From positions 186,001 through 250,000 of the forward strand of contig NZ_VFWZ01000006.1 in assembly GCF_006443095.1 (NCBI RefSeq): 64,000 nt of DNA, given 5' to 3'. Every line of letters starts with the position of its first letter. Within the stretch, counting starts at the first letter, position 1. This stretch comes from Aquimarina algicola. Lineage in GTDB: Bacteria; Bacteroidota; Bacteroidia; Flavobacteriales; Flavobacteriaceae. Below the pieces are notes generated by a model that was not told where the DNA came from, did not search any database, and saw nothing but the letters and a program-made list of their open reading frames with translations. This document shows positions 16,569-26,584 of this stretch, piece after piece. The translations under genes and the position numbers were made by a program.

Positions 16569-19500
16569 ATGAATCAGAAGACATACATTACTTTTTTGGT
16601 GTTTTTTCTGGGGATTATCACAATTGCTTCTGCACAATTATCTGTTTCTGGTACAGTAACAGAAAGTCAGGGGCCACTTCCCGGAGTAAATATTTTAGTT
16701 AAAGGAACACAAAATGGTACAACGACAGATTTTGATGGTAAATATTCAATATCAAATGTTCCTGAAGATGCTATTTTAACCTTTAGCTATCTAGGTTTTG
16801 TAACTAAAGAAGTTTCAGTAAATGGTCAATCAGTTATAGATGTAGTTTTGCAAGAAGATGCTGCTGCTCTAGATGAAATTGTCGTAGTAGGTTATGGTAC
16901 TCAATCAAAAAGAGAAGTAACCGGAGCAATTTCTCAGATCAAATCAGATGATATTGCCCAAATAGTTACGGCAAATCCAACAGCTGCTCTGCAAGGTAAA
17001 CTTGCTGGTGTACAAGTAGAAACAGCAGGTGGAGCCCCAGGTAGTCCAGCAAATGTTTTTGTGAGAGGAATTAGTTCATTAACAAATTCTTTCCCATTGT
17101 ACGTTATCGATGGAACTATTGTAGATGATATCGTTTTTCTAAATCCAAAAGACATCATCGACATACAAGTATTAAAAGATGCTACTTCTGCCGCAATATA
17201 TGGATCTAGAGCTGCAAATGGAGTAATTATCGTTACTACAAATAGAGGTAAAAAAGACACATCTCCGACTGTAAATATAGATGTTCGAGGAGGGATTAAC
17301 ACACAGCCTAAAAAATTAGATTTACTTAACGGTCCAGAATACATTCAATTCTTAAATCAAAGGAGAATTAATGATGGGCTTCCAGGTAATATTGCAGATC
17401 CTGGAATTGATACGGATTTTCAAGATTTAACCATTAATTCTGGTTCAATACAGGATTACGGTTTTAATATTTCCGGAGGAAATGAACAATCATCATATTT
17501 TTTCTCTTCAAATTATTATAAAGAAGAAGGGTTGCTGATTAGTGAAGATTTTCAGAGAATTAATACACGTTTAAATAGCCAGTTTGAGATTGGTAAATTC
17601 AAAATCAAAGAATCATTTTCATTTGCAGAAAATACGTTTACACAAAATCTCGCTTTTGGTAACCAAGGGCCTACATTACCTATTTTAAATCCTTTTAACC
17701 CAAATAATGAAGGAGGTTTTGAAGCTGTAGATGGAGACCGTTATCCCGGTGTAGGTGGAACCAACAAATTTGCGCAAGCAAATCTGCTTGATGATGAAAA
17801 TACAGAACGTAATCTTTTAGGAAATATTAATATTTCATACGAGATTCTCGAAGGACTTACTGCAAAACTAAACTTAGGTGTAGATTATAAAAATATTTAC
17901 AGAAATACTTTTCTCCCTACTTTTTTTCAGAGTAATACTGATGCTACAAACAACTTGAATGAAGCTAATGACTTGACAGAAGTAAGAGCAGAAATCTTAT
18001 CAACCAACGTAGAACCAACACTTAATTACAAAAAAGTATTTAACAACCATAGTATAGATGTATTAGTTGGTGGGGCTCGTCAAGAAGTAGACAACAACAC
18101 ATTAGCTGTGTATGCACAAGGATTACCAAGTAATGACATAAGAAATATAGGAAATTTTACAGAACTTGTAGAGAACACAGGTGGTGGTAGATTCGAATCA
18201 AGATTGTTTTCATATTATGCAAGGCTCAATTATAAGTTCAACGATAGATACTTATTTTCAGGAATCATTCGTAGGGATGCTACTTCTAGATTTTCTTCAA
18301 AAGATGATCTTAATGCAGATGTTTTTCCTTCATTTTCGTTAGGTTGGGTAGTGAGTGAAGAAAATTTTTGGCCAGAAGATAGCTTTATCAACACTTTAAA
18401 ACTTAGAGGTGGTTATGGTGAATTAGGTTCTCAAAATATTGGAGATTTTGTCTTTCAATCGGTACTCAACCCTTCTTCTAATGTTGCTTTTGCAGACAAT
18501 CCAGCTCAGGGATTTGCCATTACATCTTTAGTCAATGAAAATATTAGTTTTGAAACTTCTATCACTACTAATTTTGGTGCAGACATTTCTATGTTTGACA
18601 ATTCATTAAAGGTAAGTCTTGATTATTTCAATCGGGATAATGAAGATGTCTTACTAGCACTAGCAGTACCATCAACTTCTGGTTCTGCAAACCCTATCAT
18701 ACAAAATGCAGCTTCAATTAACAACAAAGGTTTTGAACTCGAAGCTACGTACAGTTACAATACAGAAAGTGATTTCAAATTTGATGTTGGAGTCAATTTT
18801 GCAGCAATAGATAATGAACTTACCTCTGCTGCCAATCCAATTTTAGGACCTGTAATCAACGAAGAGCAAACCAGAGTCAATAGATATGAAGAGGGTAATC
18901 CTTTAGGTTTCTTTTTTGGGTTTCAAACTGATGGTATCTATACCAGCCAGGAGCAAATCGACAATGACCCTTTCTTAGCTAATGATCCGGAACGTAGAGG
19001 AATTCTTCAACCCGGAGATTTTAGAAGAGTAGATACAAATGGAGATGGTAGAGTTGATGAAACCGATAGAGTCAACTTAGGAGATCCTACACCGGATTTT
19101 ACTTACGGAATCAATTTTACAGGTAGCTATAAAAAGCTTGACTTTGGACTATTTTTTAATGGCGTTCAAGGAAATGAAATTTATAATGTTACCAAGTTTT
19201 TTGGAGTTTTCTTTGCAGATGATAACAAGTTTGGTTTGGTTAGAGACGCTTTTACTCCACAAAATACCAATACCAATATCCCAAGAGTAACAAATCTTGA
19301 TCCTGCAGGTAACCAATTGCCATCAGACTTTTTTGTAGAAGATGGTTCTTTCTTTAGATTAAAAACATTAGAGATTGGATATGACCTTACTGACATTATT
19401 GGTTCAGAATGGGTAAAAAAGGGAAGAGTCTTTTTTAACATGCAAAACGTATTCGTAATTACTAATTACTCTGGATATGATCCAGAAGTAGGCTCTACAT

Positions 19501-19637
19501 CAGGAGCGCAAGCTGATGCTGATACTGGCTTTTTTGGTTTTAGAGGAGTTACTAATCCTATTTTTGGTAGAGGGTTGGATGTAAGGGCACAGCCTAGGCC
19601 AAGAACTTTTATTATGGGGCTTCAATTTTCTTTTTAA
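16569..19637 (+). CDS. susC: SusC-like TonB-dependent outer-membrane transporter
   Basis: 1022 residues. A signal peptide (to about residue 22, ...TIASAQ) is followed by a carboxypeptidase-D-like domain (SGTVTESQGPLPGVNILVKG ... VDVVLQED region, about 25-98). Next come the TonB-box/SusC motif DEIVVVGYGTQ, a plug with NPTAALQGKLAGVQV, VFVRGISS and IQVLKDATSAAIYGSRAANG, and a long barrel ending in aromatic Phe (MGLQFSF). It imports oligosaccharides together with the SusD lipoprotein encoded 39 bases downstream. The substrate is not readable from sequence, but the GH36-like hydrolase suggests an alpha-galactoside. The symbol denotes the family. Confidence 0.95.
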   Translation: MNQKTYITFLVFFLGIITIASAQLSVSGTVTESQGPLPGVNILVKGTQNGTTTDFDGKYSISNVPEDAILTFSYLGFVTKEVSVNGQSVIDVVLQEDAAALDEIVVVGYGTQSKREVTGAISQIKSDDIAQIVTANPTAALQGKLAGVQVETAGGAPGSPANVFVRGISSLTNSFPLYVIDGTIVDDIVFLNPKDIIDIQVLKDATSAAIYGSRAANGVIIVTTNRGKKDTSPTVNIDVRGGINTQPKKLDLLNGPEYIQFLNQRRINDGLPGNIADPGIDTDFQDLTINSGSIQDYGFNISGGNEQSSYFFSSNYYKEEGLLISEDFQRINTRLNSQFEIGKFKIKESFSFAENTFTQNLAFGNQGPTLPILNPFNPNNEGGFEAVDGDRYPGVGGTNKFAQANLLDDENTERNLLGNINISYEILEGLTAKLNLGVDYKNIYRNTFLPTFFQSNTDATNNLNEANDLTEVRAEILSTNVEPTLNYKKVFNNHSIDVLVGGARQEVDNNTLAVYAQGLPSNDIRNIGNFTELVENTGGGRFESRLFSYYARLNYKFNDRYLFSGIIRRDATSRFSSKDDLNADVFPSFSLGWVVSEENFWPEDSFINTLKLRGGYGELGSQNIGDFVFQSVLNPSSNVAFADNPAQGFAITSLVNENISFETSITTNFGADISMFDNSLKVSLDYFNRDNEDVLLALAVPSTSGSANPIIQNAASINNKGFELEATYSYNTESDFKFDVGVNFAAIDNELTSAANPILGPVINEEQTRVNRYEEGNPLGFFFGFQTDGIYTSQEQIDNDPFLANDPERRGILQPGDFRRVDTNGDGRVDETDRVNLGDPTPDFTYGINFTGSYKKLDFGLFFNGVQGNEIYNVTKFFGVFFADDNKFGLVRDAFTPQNTNTNIPRVTNLDPAGNQLPSDFFVEDGSFFRLKTLEIGYDLTDIIGSEWVKKGRVFFNMQNVFVITNYSGYDPEVGSTSGAQADADTGFFGFRGVTNPIFGRGLDVRAQPRPRTFIMGLQFSF

Positions 19638-19676
19638 CAAAAACCGTATCAAACAAAACATTAAAATTATTGAATC

Positions 19677-21281
19677 ATGAAGTATAGAAATAATTTTTTT
19701 TACATCACTATTTTTATAGGAATTCTACTGGTAATCAATGGCTGTAATGAAGATAAATTAGAAATTACAAATCCAAACTCAGTAGCAGAATCTGAATTTT
19801 TTCAAACAGAAGCTGATTTTAGGCTGGCAGTAAACGGAATGTTTCATCCGATAACGGCAGTATTCTTCTGGGGGAGAGTAGTTCACACAGGACCTTTATT
19901 ACGATCTGACGCCTACAATATTGTTCCTTTTCAACAAAATACGACTATGTCTACTTTAGAAGGGCAACCAGGTATAGCAAGATGGTCTTCTGATATGTTT
20001 CCACAATTATATCAAACAGTCTCAAGAGCAAATATCATTATAGAAAAACTTAATGAAACAAATGTACCTGATGAAAGTGCTCGCAATGAGATTTTAGGAC
20101 AAGCCTATTTTATGAGAGCTTTTGCATATTGGTACCTTGTAAACTTTTGGGGTAATGTTCCTTTAGTTCTAGAAACACCTGATCCACAAAATCAAGAAGA
20201 CTTTTTTCCTTTTCAGGAAACACCAGATAAAATTAATGAGACGATCATCAATGATCTTACAGAAGCAGCTTCATTATTACCTAGATCATGGTCATCAGAA
20301 GAAGCAGGACGACCTACTTCGGGATCGGCATTAGCACTTAGAGGAAAAACACATTTATATACAAAAAATTATAAAGCTGCAGTAATTGATTTTACAAATA
20401 TCACAGAAAACTTTGCATATCAATTATTACCATCAAGCGAGTATAAAGATAATTTTACAATTGCAAACGAGAATAATGTAGAATCTGTTTTCGAACTTCA
20501 ATTTCTTGGTCAGGCGAATTTTATCTGGGGTGCAGATATCCCGGGAACCGGAACACAAGGAAATTACTTTATTGATTACTCTCCACCAGAATTAAGCCCT
20601 GATAATGGACATTTTATCAATCCACATATCTTACAGGTATTTGAAGATAATGACGATACTGTAAGAAGAAATGAGACTATAGCCTTTGATTATCCCGGGG
20701 CGACAGGTTATGGCGGAGTTCCTTTTGTTGAAGATTTTGCAAAAGATATTGAGTTAGCCAATTCGATTACATTACCTGACGGCTCTGTGGGTGTTCCTGC
20801 ATTATTCTCTAAAAAATATGCCGGTTTTGATGAAGGCACCAGAGATCAAATACCTGTTTTAGGAAACACCGTAGGGAATAATTGGAGAATTATACGATAT
20901 GCAGATGTTCTGTTGATGCTTGCAGAAGCTCTAAACGAAGATAACAGAACTGCCGAAGCAATACCTTTTATTAATCAAGTAAGAGCACGGGCAGAGATTG
21001 ATCCTCTCTCCTCCTCTCTTGATAAAATGCAGCTAAGACAAGCTATTATAGATGAACGTATTATGGAATTAACAGGAGAAGGTCATCGTTTTCTCGATCT
21101 TGTTCGTTGGGGAATTGCAGACCAAGTTCTTGGAGCTGGCTCTACTATTGCGGGAGGTAGACATCCCAAATCACTGGCAGGACCTACAGCAGTTTTTACA
21201 GTTGGACAGGATGAACTGCTATGGATACCTGTACCAGAATTACAAGCTAACCCCAATCTGAGACCTAATCCAGGGTATTAA
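19677..21281 (+). CDS. susD: SusD/RagB-like glycan-binding lipoprotein
   Basis: 534 residues with a lipobox VINGC (Cys23). SusD features include the N-terminal SEFFQTEADFRLAVNGMF, helical TPR-like segments (GQAYFMRAFAYWYLVNFWGNVPLV), and the C-terminal WRIIRYADVLLMLAEALNE, INQVRARA, IDERIMELTGEGHRFLDLVRWG and LLWIPVPELQANPNLRPNPGY. It caps the SusC channel at the cell surface and captures the glycan. It lies 39 bases after susC; a long hairpin follows before the next gene. Confidence 0.95.
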   Translation: MKYRNNFFYITIFIGILLVINGCNEDKLEITNPNSVAESEFFQTEADFRLAVNGMFHPITAVFFWGRVVHTGPLLRSDAYNIVPFQQNTTMSTLEGQPGIARWSSDMFPQLYQTVSRANIIIEKLNETNVPDESARNEILGQAYFMRAFAYWYLVNFWGNVPLVLETPDPQNQEDFFPFQETPDKINETIINDLTEAASLLPRSWSSEEAGRPTSGSALALRGKTHLYTKNYKAAVIDFTNITENFAYQLLPSSEYKDNFTIANENNVESVFELQFLGQANFIWGADIPGTGTQGNYFIDYSPPELSPDNGHFINPHILQVFEDNDDTVRRNETIAFDYPGATGYGGVPFVEDFAKDIELANSITLPDGSVGVPALFSKKYAGFDEGTRDQIPVLGNTVGNNWRIIRYADVLLMLAEALNEDNRTAEAIPFINQVRARAEIDPLSSSLDKMQLRQAIIDERIMELTGEGHRFLDLVRWGIADQVLGAGSTIAGGRHPKSLAGPTAVFTVGQDELLWIPVPELQANPNLRPNPGY

Positions 21282-21306
21282 TTTTAGTTTTGTTTGTTAT
21301 CATTAT

Positions 21307-21355
21307 ACTTTCATGTTGAGTCTTGATAGATGCCCGTTAGACTCAATATGAAAGT
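21307..21355 (+). terminator. Long hairpin between susD and the FG-GAP lipoprotein gene
   Basis: Arms ACTTTCATGTTGAGTCT and AGACTCAATATGAAAGT pair over 17 bp with one G-U-type mismatch around a 15-base loop. No long T-run follows (TTATG), so it is more likely an attenuating or mRNA-stabilising hairpin than a full terminator. It could lower expression of the downstream genes relative to susCD. Confidence 0.55.
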
Positions 21356-21412
21356 TTATGTAAAGCTACATCTTTATTAACCCCAACCTTATCTTTATAC
21401 AAACTGTCTTCT

Positions 21413-24400
21413 TTGAAAAAACATCTATTTCATATTATAAGCATATTATTGTTTTACAGTTGTACCTCTAAAAAAGAGAAAAATCAAACATTTACCTATG
21501 TTTCTAAGGACACTTCGGGTATTGATTTCATAAATTCAATTACAGAGAACGATACTATTAATGTTATTGATTTTCAATATTGTTATAATGGCGGAGGTGT
21601 AGGAATTGGTGATTTTAATAATGATGGGTTACCCGATTTAGTTTTTACAGGAAACCAAGTCTCAAGTAAAGTATATCTCAATCAAGGTAACATGAGTTTT
21701 ATTGACATTTCTGAGTCAGCAAATTTTATAACAAATACCTGGGTAACAGGAGTAAGCATAGTAGATATTAATTTGGATGGCTTAGACGATATATATTTAA
21801 ATGTTGGAGGACCGGATTGCAGAGACCTTAGCTGTAAAAACTTATTATTCATTAATAATGGCTTAGACACTAATGGAACTATACGTTTTACAGAACAGGC
21901 TAAAGCCTATGGCTTAGATGATGGTAATTATAGTCAACAGACTCTTTTTTTTGACTATGATCAAGATGGAGATTTAGATGCTTATATTGCTCACAATGGT
22001 AATACAAATAAAGAACGAAACACTCCTGTTCCTAAAAAGTATTTTCCTGATATTTTGGTTGACAAACTGCTAGAAAATGTTACCCAAAAAGATACTGGTC
22101 AACCTTATTTTGTTGATGTATCCGACAGTTTAGGCATCGTTCATAAAGGATTTAGTCTAGGGATAGCTATTTCTGATTTTAACAATGATCATTTACCTGA
22201 TATTTATGTAAGTAATGATTTCATTACCAATGATTTAATTTACATAAACAAAGGGAAAGACGATAACGGTATTCACCAAGGGTTTGAAGAAAAAAACAAC
22301 ACTATTGTTTCAAAACAAACCTATAATGCTATGGGAGTTGATATTGGTGACCTAAATAATGATGAGTTACCAGATATTATGATAGTAGATATGTTACCAA
22401 AAGACTATGAAAGACAAAAAAAAATGCTTGGAATTCATAATTATGACAAATTTTTACTTTCTCAACGTAATGGATATACACCACAATACATACATAACAC
22501 ATTACAAATACACAATGGTTTTGTAGGTCAAAATATATTACCTACATCAGAAATAGCATATGCCGCAGGAATAGCAAGTACCGATTGGAGTTGGGCTCCT
22601 CTTATTGCTGATTATGATAATGATGGTAATAAAGATATTTATATCACAAATGGATATGTAAAAGACATTACAGACCTTGATTTTATTAATTACTCTGATC
22701 AAAATACAATTTTTGGCTCTCCTCAAGCTCGAAAAAATAAACTAAAAGGCTTTGTAGATCAACTTCCCGGTATACATTTATCGAATGTTTTATATAAAAA
22801 CATGGGTAAAACTCGATTTCAGGATGTTTCTAAAGAATGGATACAACCTAAAAAATCATTTTCTAATGGTGCAGCATATGCCGATCTTGATCTTGATGGA
22901 GATCTTGATCTGATCGTTAATAACATCAATCAACCTGCATTTATTTTAGAAAATCATACCTCAGAAAAAAGTAAAAACTATCTAAGGGTAGCTTTATCAG
23001 GAAGTCCTAAAAACAAAAAAGCAATTGGTGCAAAAGTCACTATTTGGCAAAATAATACTCCTCAAACACAATATCAGTCTACAATCAAAGGATATTTATC
23101 TTCGGTAGAATCAATTCTTCACTTTGGAGTAACCAAAGACTCTATTGAAAAAATAAAGGTAGATTGGCCTGATGGAACTGTAACCATCAAAGAAAATGTA
23201 ACTGCAAATCAGGTAATACAAATCCACAAAACAGATCCAAAACAAGATGTAACTTCTTACAAAAATCCACTTCTATTTCAAAAGACAACAAATTACTTTT
23301 CGTATAAGCATCAAGAGAATTTTTTTAATGACTATACATATCAATCTTTATTACCACATCAATTTAATGCCAGTGGTCCTTGCATTAGCGCCTCTGATGC
23401 AGACAATAAAACAGGTGATGAAATCTTTATTGGAGGGAGTAAAGGATATCCTGGTCTACTCTTTACAGAAACCAAGGACAAAAAATATAATGTGGTTCAA
23501 GAATTTGATTCAGAATTTGAAGATACTTCTGTACTTTTTGTTGATATTGATAATGATGGTGATCAAGACTTATATTTAGGTAGTGGAGGAACAGAAACCA
23601 TTACTAACCCACAACTACTTCAGGATAGAATATTTATAAATGATGGTAAAGGAAAGTTTGACCGATCGCAAGCTAATCAGCTTCCTAGAATAGAAACCAA
23701 TACTACCTGTAGTATCGCAAATGATATAGATGGTGACGGATACCCTGAAATTTTTATTGGGGGAGGTGTACAGTCCGGTAAATACCCTCTTGCAACATCT
23801 AGTTATTTGCTTAATAACGATAGTGGAAATTTATCAATAAATACACATGTCTCTTTTACTCATCAAGGTATCACTACCGATGCAAGTTGGGCTGATATTA
23901 ATGGAGATCAAAGCAAAGAATTAATCATAGCAGGGCATTGGATGCCCATAACTATTTATCAGATCACAAAAAATGAAGCAAAAGAAATACCAATACAATG
24001 GCAAAATCCTCAAGGTAAAAAAATTAATATTTCTGGCTGGTGGAATAGTATTGCCATTGCTGACTTTGACAATGATGGAGATAATGATATCATAGCAGGT
24101 AATCAAGGCATAAATGGATTTGTAAAACCTGTTTTTGACCAACCTGTATATGTGTATAAAAAAGATTTTGACAATAATGGAAGTATTGACCCTATACTTG
24201 CTCAATACTTTGAAACACAAGAAGGAACAATACTAAAACCCATACATACTCGTGATGACATTATGAAACAGTTAGTAACGCTCAAAAAGAAGTATACTAC
24301 CTATGATGCTTTTGCAAAAACGTCTTTTACAGCATTACTCGACATAACAGATCTTGATAAAGAAACTTTGAGCGCACATACTTTTAATTCTATATATGCA

Positions 24401-24778
24401 GAAAACATTGGTAATAATACTTTTGTAGTGTATAAGCTTCCCAGTGCCTGTCAATGGTCACCTATCAATGATTTTCTTGTAAAAGATTTTAATAATGATG
24501 GGTATAAAGATGTTCTAACAATTGGCAACAATTATGGCTCAGAAGCAAATTATGGAAGGTATGACGCTTCTCTAGGCACATACCTTCAGGGTTCTGCCAA
24601 TGGTTTTAAAATAATTCCTAATCACGCAAGTGGTTTTTGGATCACCAAACAATCTAATCACATCATCACAACACAAAATAGCAACAAAGAATCGCTTATA
24701 CTGACAACACAAAACAATGACAGTATTTGCGTCTTTACAACAAAAATTAATGAAGAAACAGGTTTAGTACAAAATTAG
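21413..24778 (+). CDS. FG-GAP/VCBS repeat lipoprotein with ASPIC/UnbV domain
   Basis: 1121 residues starting at TTG 21413, which is required for the lipoprotein signal (LLFYSC, Cys17). About 13 calcium-loop repeats of the FG-GAP type are visible (DFNNDGLPDLVF, DINLDGLDDIYL, DYDQDGDLDAYI, DLDLDGDLDLIV, DIDNDGDQDLYL, DFDNDGDNDIIA, DFNNDGYKDVLT), indicating one or two beta-propellers. Around 520-590 an ASPIC/UnbV-type domain (YLRVALSG ... IGAKVTIW ... HFGV ... VDWPDGT) separates the repeat blocks, as in CRTAC1-like proteins. These proteins often sit beside SusCD in Bacteroidota; an accessory surface glycan-binding role is inferred. Confidence 0.85.
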   Translation: MKKHLFHIISILLFYSCTSKKEKNQTFTYVSKDTSGIDFINSITENDTINVIDFQYCYNGGGVGIGDFNNDGLPDLVFTGNQVSSKVYLNQGNMSFIDISESANFITNTWVTGVSIVDINLDGLDDIYLNVGGPDCRDLSCKNLLFINNGLDTNGTIRFTEQAKAYGLDDGNYSQQTLFFDYDQDGDLDAYIAHNGNTNKERNTPVPKKYFPDILVDKLLENVTQKDTGQPYFVDVSDSLGIVHKGFSLGIAISDFNNDHLPDIYVSNDFITNDLIYINKGKDDNGIHQGFEEKNNTIVSKQTYNAMGVDIGDLNNDELPDIMIVDMLPKDYERQKKMLGIHNYDKFLLSQRNGYTPQYIHNTLQIHNGFVGQNILPTSEIAYAAGIASTDWSWAPLIADYDNDGNKDIYITNGYVKDITDLDFINYSDQNTIFGSPQARKNKLKGFVDQLPGIHLSNVLYKNMGKTRFQDVSKEWIQPKKSFSNGAAYADLDLDGDLDLIVNNINQPAFILENHTSEKSKNYLRVALSGSPKNKKAIGAKVTIWQNNTPQTQYQSTIKGYLSSVESILHFGVTKDSIEKIKVDWPDGTVTIKENVTANQVIQIHKTDPKQDVTSYKNPLLFQKTTNYFSYKHQENFFNDYTYQSLLPHQFNASGPCISASDADNKTGDEIFIGGSKGYPGLLFTETKDKKYNVVQEFDSEFEDTSVLFVDIDNDGDQDLYLGSGGTETITNPQLLQDRIFINDGKGKFDRSQANQLPRIETNTTCSIANDIDGDGYPEIFIGGGVQSGKYPLATSSYLLNNDSGNLSINTHVSFTHQGITTDASWADINGDQSKELIIAGHWMPITIYQITKNEAKEIPIQWQNPQGKKINISGWWNSIAIADFDNDGDNDIIAGNQGINGFVKPVFDQPVYVYKKDFDNNGSIDPILAQYFETQEGTILKPIHTRDDIMKQLVTLKKKYTTYDAFAKTSFTALLDITDLDKETLSAHTFNSIYAENIGNNTFVVYKLPSACQWSPINDFLVKDFNNDGYKDVLTIGNNYGSEANYGRYDASLGTYLQGSANGFKIIPNHASGFWITKQSNHIITTQNSNKESLILTTQNNDSICVFTTKINEETGLVQN

Positions 24779-24814
24779 GATACTAAACACAAGAAGGAAT
24801 AAAATTTTGTTTTA

Positions 24815-26581
24815 ATGAAAGATATTATTACCAACACTTTGGAAATTATAGGACAAACCGAAGCGTTTCAAACCGAAGTTACGCTAGATAGCCAAAAAGA
24901 GAATATTTCGATATATACCATTCGTTTTTTTGCAAACACTACTTTTAAACCACATCCAATCACTATAAGATTTAAAACTCCGGCTATCAATGTAAAAGGA
25001 ATGTGGAAGCCCACAACTGATTTTGCAAAAAGAATCATGGATGATTGGGAATTAGATCATATGGAGTCAAGAATATCAGTAGATGCTCCTGTAATTTCTC
25101 TTTTTGGACATGATGATACCAATGTGATTACATTTGCATGTTCTGATGCTATAAATACAACTCAACTTAATGCACTTTATCGAGAAGAAGATAATTGTAT
25201 TTATAGTCATATTTCCTTTTTTACAGAAAGACACCATCCTATCAACGATTATACGGTACAATTACGTATTGACCAGAACAATTGGTCATTTTCTAAAGCC
25301 TTGCAACATGTAAGTTTATGGTGGAGTAGTTATGACACCCTAGCTCCTATCAAAACTCCTGATTTGGCAAAGGTACCGGTTTATTCTACATGGTATCAAT
25401 TTCATCAAGAATTAGATACACAAGAGCTACTAAGAGAAAGTAAAATTGCCCTAAATCTAGGATATGAGTTAATGATTCTTGATGATGGATGGCAAACCAA
25501 AGATAGTAACAGAGGATATGATTATACAGGTGACTGGGAACCAGAGAGAATCCCCGAAATGCAGGATTTTGTGGCATCAATTCATCAAACAGGGATGAAA
25601 ATAGCACTTTGGTACTCTGTGCCATTTTGCGGAAAAAAATCCAAAGCCTATCAAAGGTTTAAGGGGAAATTTCTTACAGAAACCCATCGTTGGGCACCTG
25701 TTTTTGATCCAAGATATCCAGAAGTAAGATCATATCTTGTAGAATTATACACCCATGCCTTGCAATACTGGAAAATAGATGGTTTCAAGCTAGATTTTAT
25801 TGATGAGTTCAAAGTATATCCCGATACTGTATTGACCCAAGAAAATGGAAGAGATTTTTCTTCGGTAAATCTCGCCGTAGATAAACTCATGACAGACATT
25901 ATCAAAACATTACAGGTTATAAACCCAGAAGTTGTTATAGAATTCAGACAAAAATATACTGGCCCTGCAATGCGTAAATATGGGAATATGTTTAGAGCTT
26001 TTGATTGCCCTGGCGATGCTACAATGAACCGAGTTCGTATCGCAGACACCAAGATGCTGTGTGGCCAAACTGCAGTACATAGCGATATGTTTACCTATCA
26101 TCATGAAGAACCTTTAGAAATCAAAGCATTACAGATAGTAAACACCTTATTTGGAGTACCACAACTCTCTATTATGCTACAGCATGCTACGCAAGACGAA
26201 TTATCAATGCTGAGCTTCTATACACAATATTGGAAAACAAATGCTGAAGTATTATTACAAGGGACTTTTGTTCCGCAAAAGCCTTTGGCAAATTACCCTA
26301 TCATAACATCTTTTACGCAAGAACTCACAATTATAGGTGTATTTGATCATTATATTATAGATATTGAAACTGAATCAAATAAAATTGATATCATCAATGC
26401 GCAAATAACAGAAAGAATTGTAATAAATTGTAATCAAAACCATGGCGCATTTCACTGTGTTGTATATAATTGCAAAGGAGAGATCGTTCAAGAACAAGAT
26501 ATGATGCTTCTGATAGGAGTAACACAAATCAAAGTTCCTGCATGTGGATTAGTGAGATTAGAAAAGAATATTAATATTTAG
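24815..26581 (+). CDS. Cytoplasmic GH36-like alpha-galactosidase family hydrolase
   Basis: 588 residues, clan GH-D type. LMILDDGWQTKD (D223-D224-G-W) opens the barrel, WKIDGFKLDFIDEF gives the K-x-D nucleophile motif (K325, D327), and FRAFDCPGDATMNRVR holds the likely acid/base (D397 or D401). An N-terminal beta-rich domain (1-185) precedes the barrel and a C-terminal beta domain follows, as in GH36. There is no signal peptide, so it works in the cytoplasm on imported oligosaccharide. The symporter gene starts 3 bases after its stop. Alpha-galactosidase is the best guess; another GH-D activity such as alpha-N-acetylgalactosaminidase remains possible. Confidence 0.78.
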   Translation: MKDIITNTLEIIGQTEAFQTEVTLDSQKENISIYTIRFFANTTFKPHPITIRFKTPAINVKGMWKPTTDFAKRIMDDWELDHMESRISVDAPVISLFGHDDTNVITFACSDAINTTQLNALYREEDNCIYSHISFFTERHHPINDYTVQLRIDQNNWSFSKALQHVSLWWSSYDTLAPIKTPDLAKVPVYSTWYQFHQELDTQELLRESKIALNLGYELMILDDGWQTKDSNRGYDYTGDWEPERIPEMQDFVASIHQTGMKIALWYSVPFCGKKSKAYQRFKGKFLTETHRWAPVFDPRYPEVRSYLVELYTHALQYWKIDGFKLDFIDEFKVYPDTVLTQENGRDFSSVNLAVDKLMTDIIKTLQVINPEVVIEFRQKYTGPAMRKYGNMFRAFDCPGDATMNRVRIADTKMLCGQTAVHSDMFTYHHEEPLEIKALQIVNTLFGVPQLSIMLQHATQDELSMLSFYTQYWKTNAEVLLQGTFVPQKPLANYPIITSFTQELTIIGVFDHYIIDIETESNKIDIINAQITERIVINCNQNHGAFHCVVYNCKGEIVQEQDMMLLIGVTQIKVPACGLVRLEKNINI

Positions 26582-26584
26582 ATT

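Noticed and set aside
16934-17344. 136-codon ORF on the minus strand inside susC
   Set aside because: Antisense to the plug region of a confirmed SusC gene; low-complexity translation.
25651-26104. Two minus-strand ORFs inside the GH36-like gene
   Set aside because: Antisense shadows of a protein with intact catalytic motifs.
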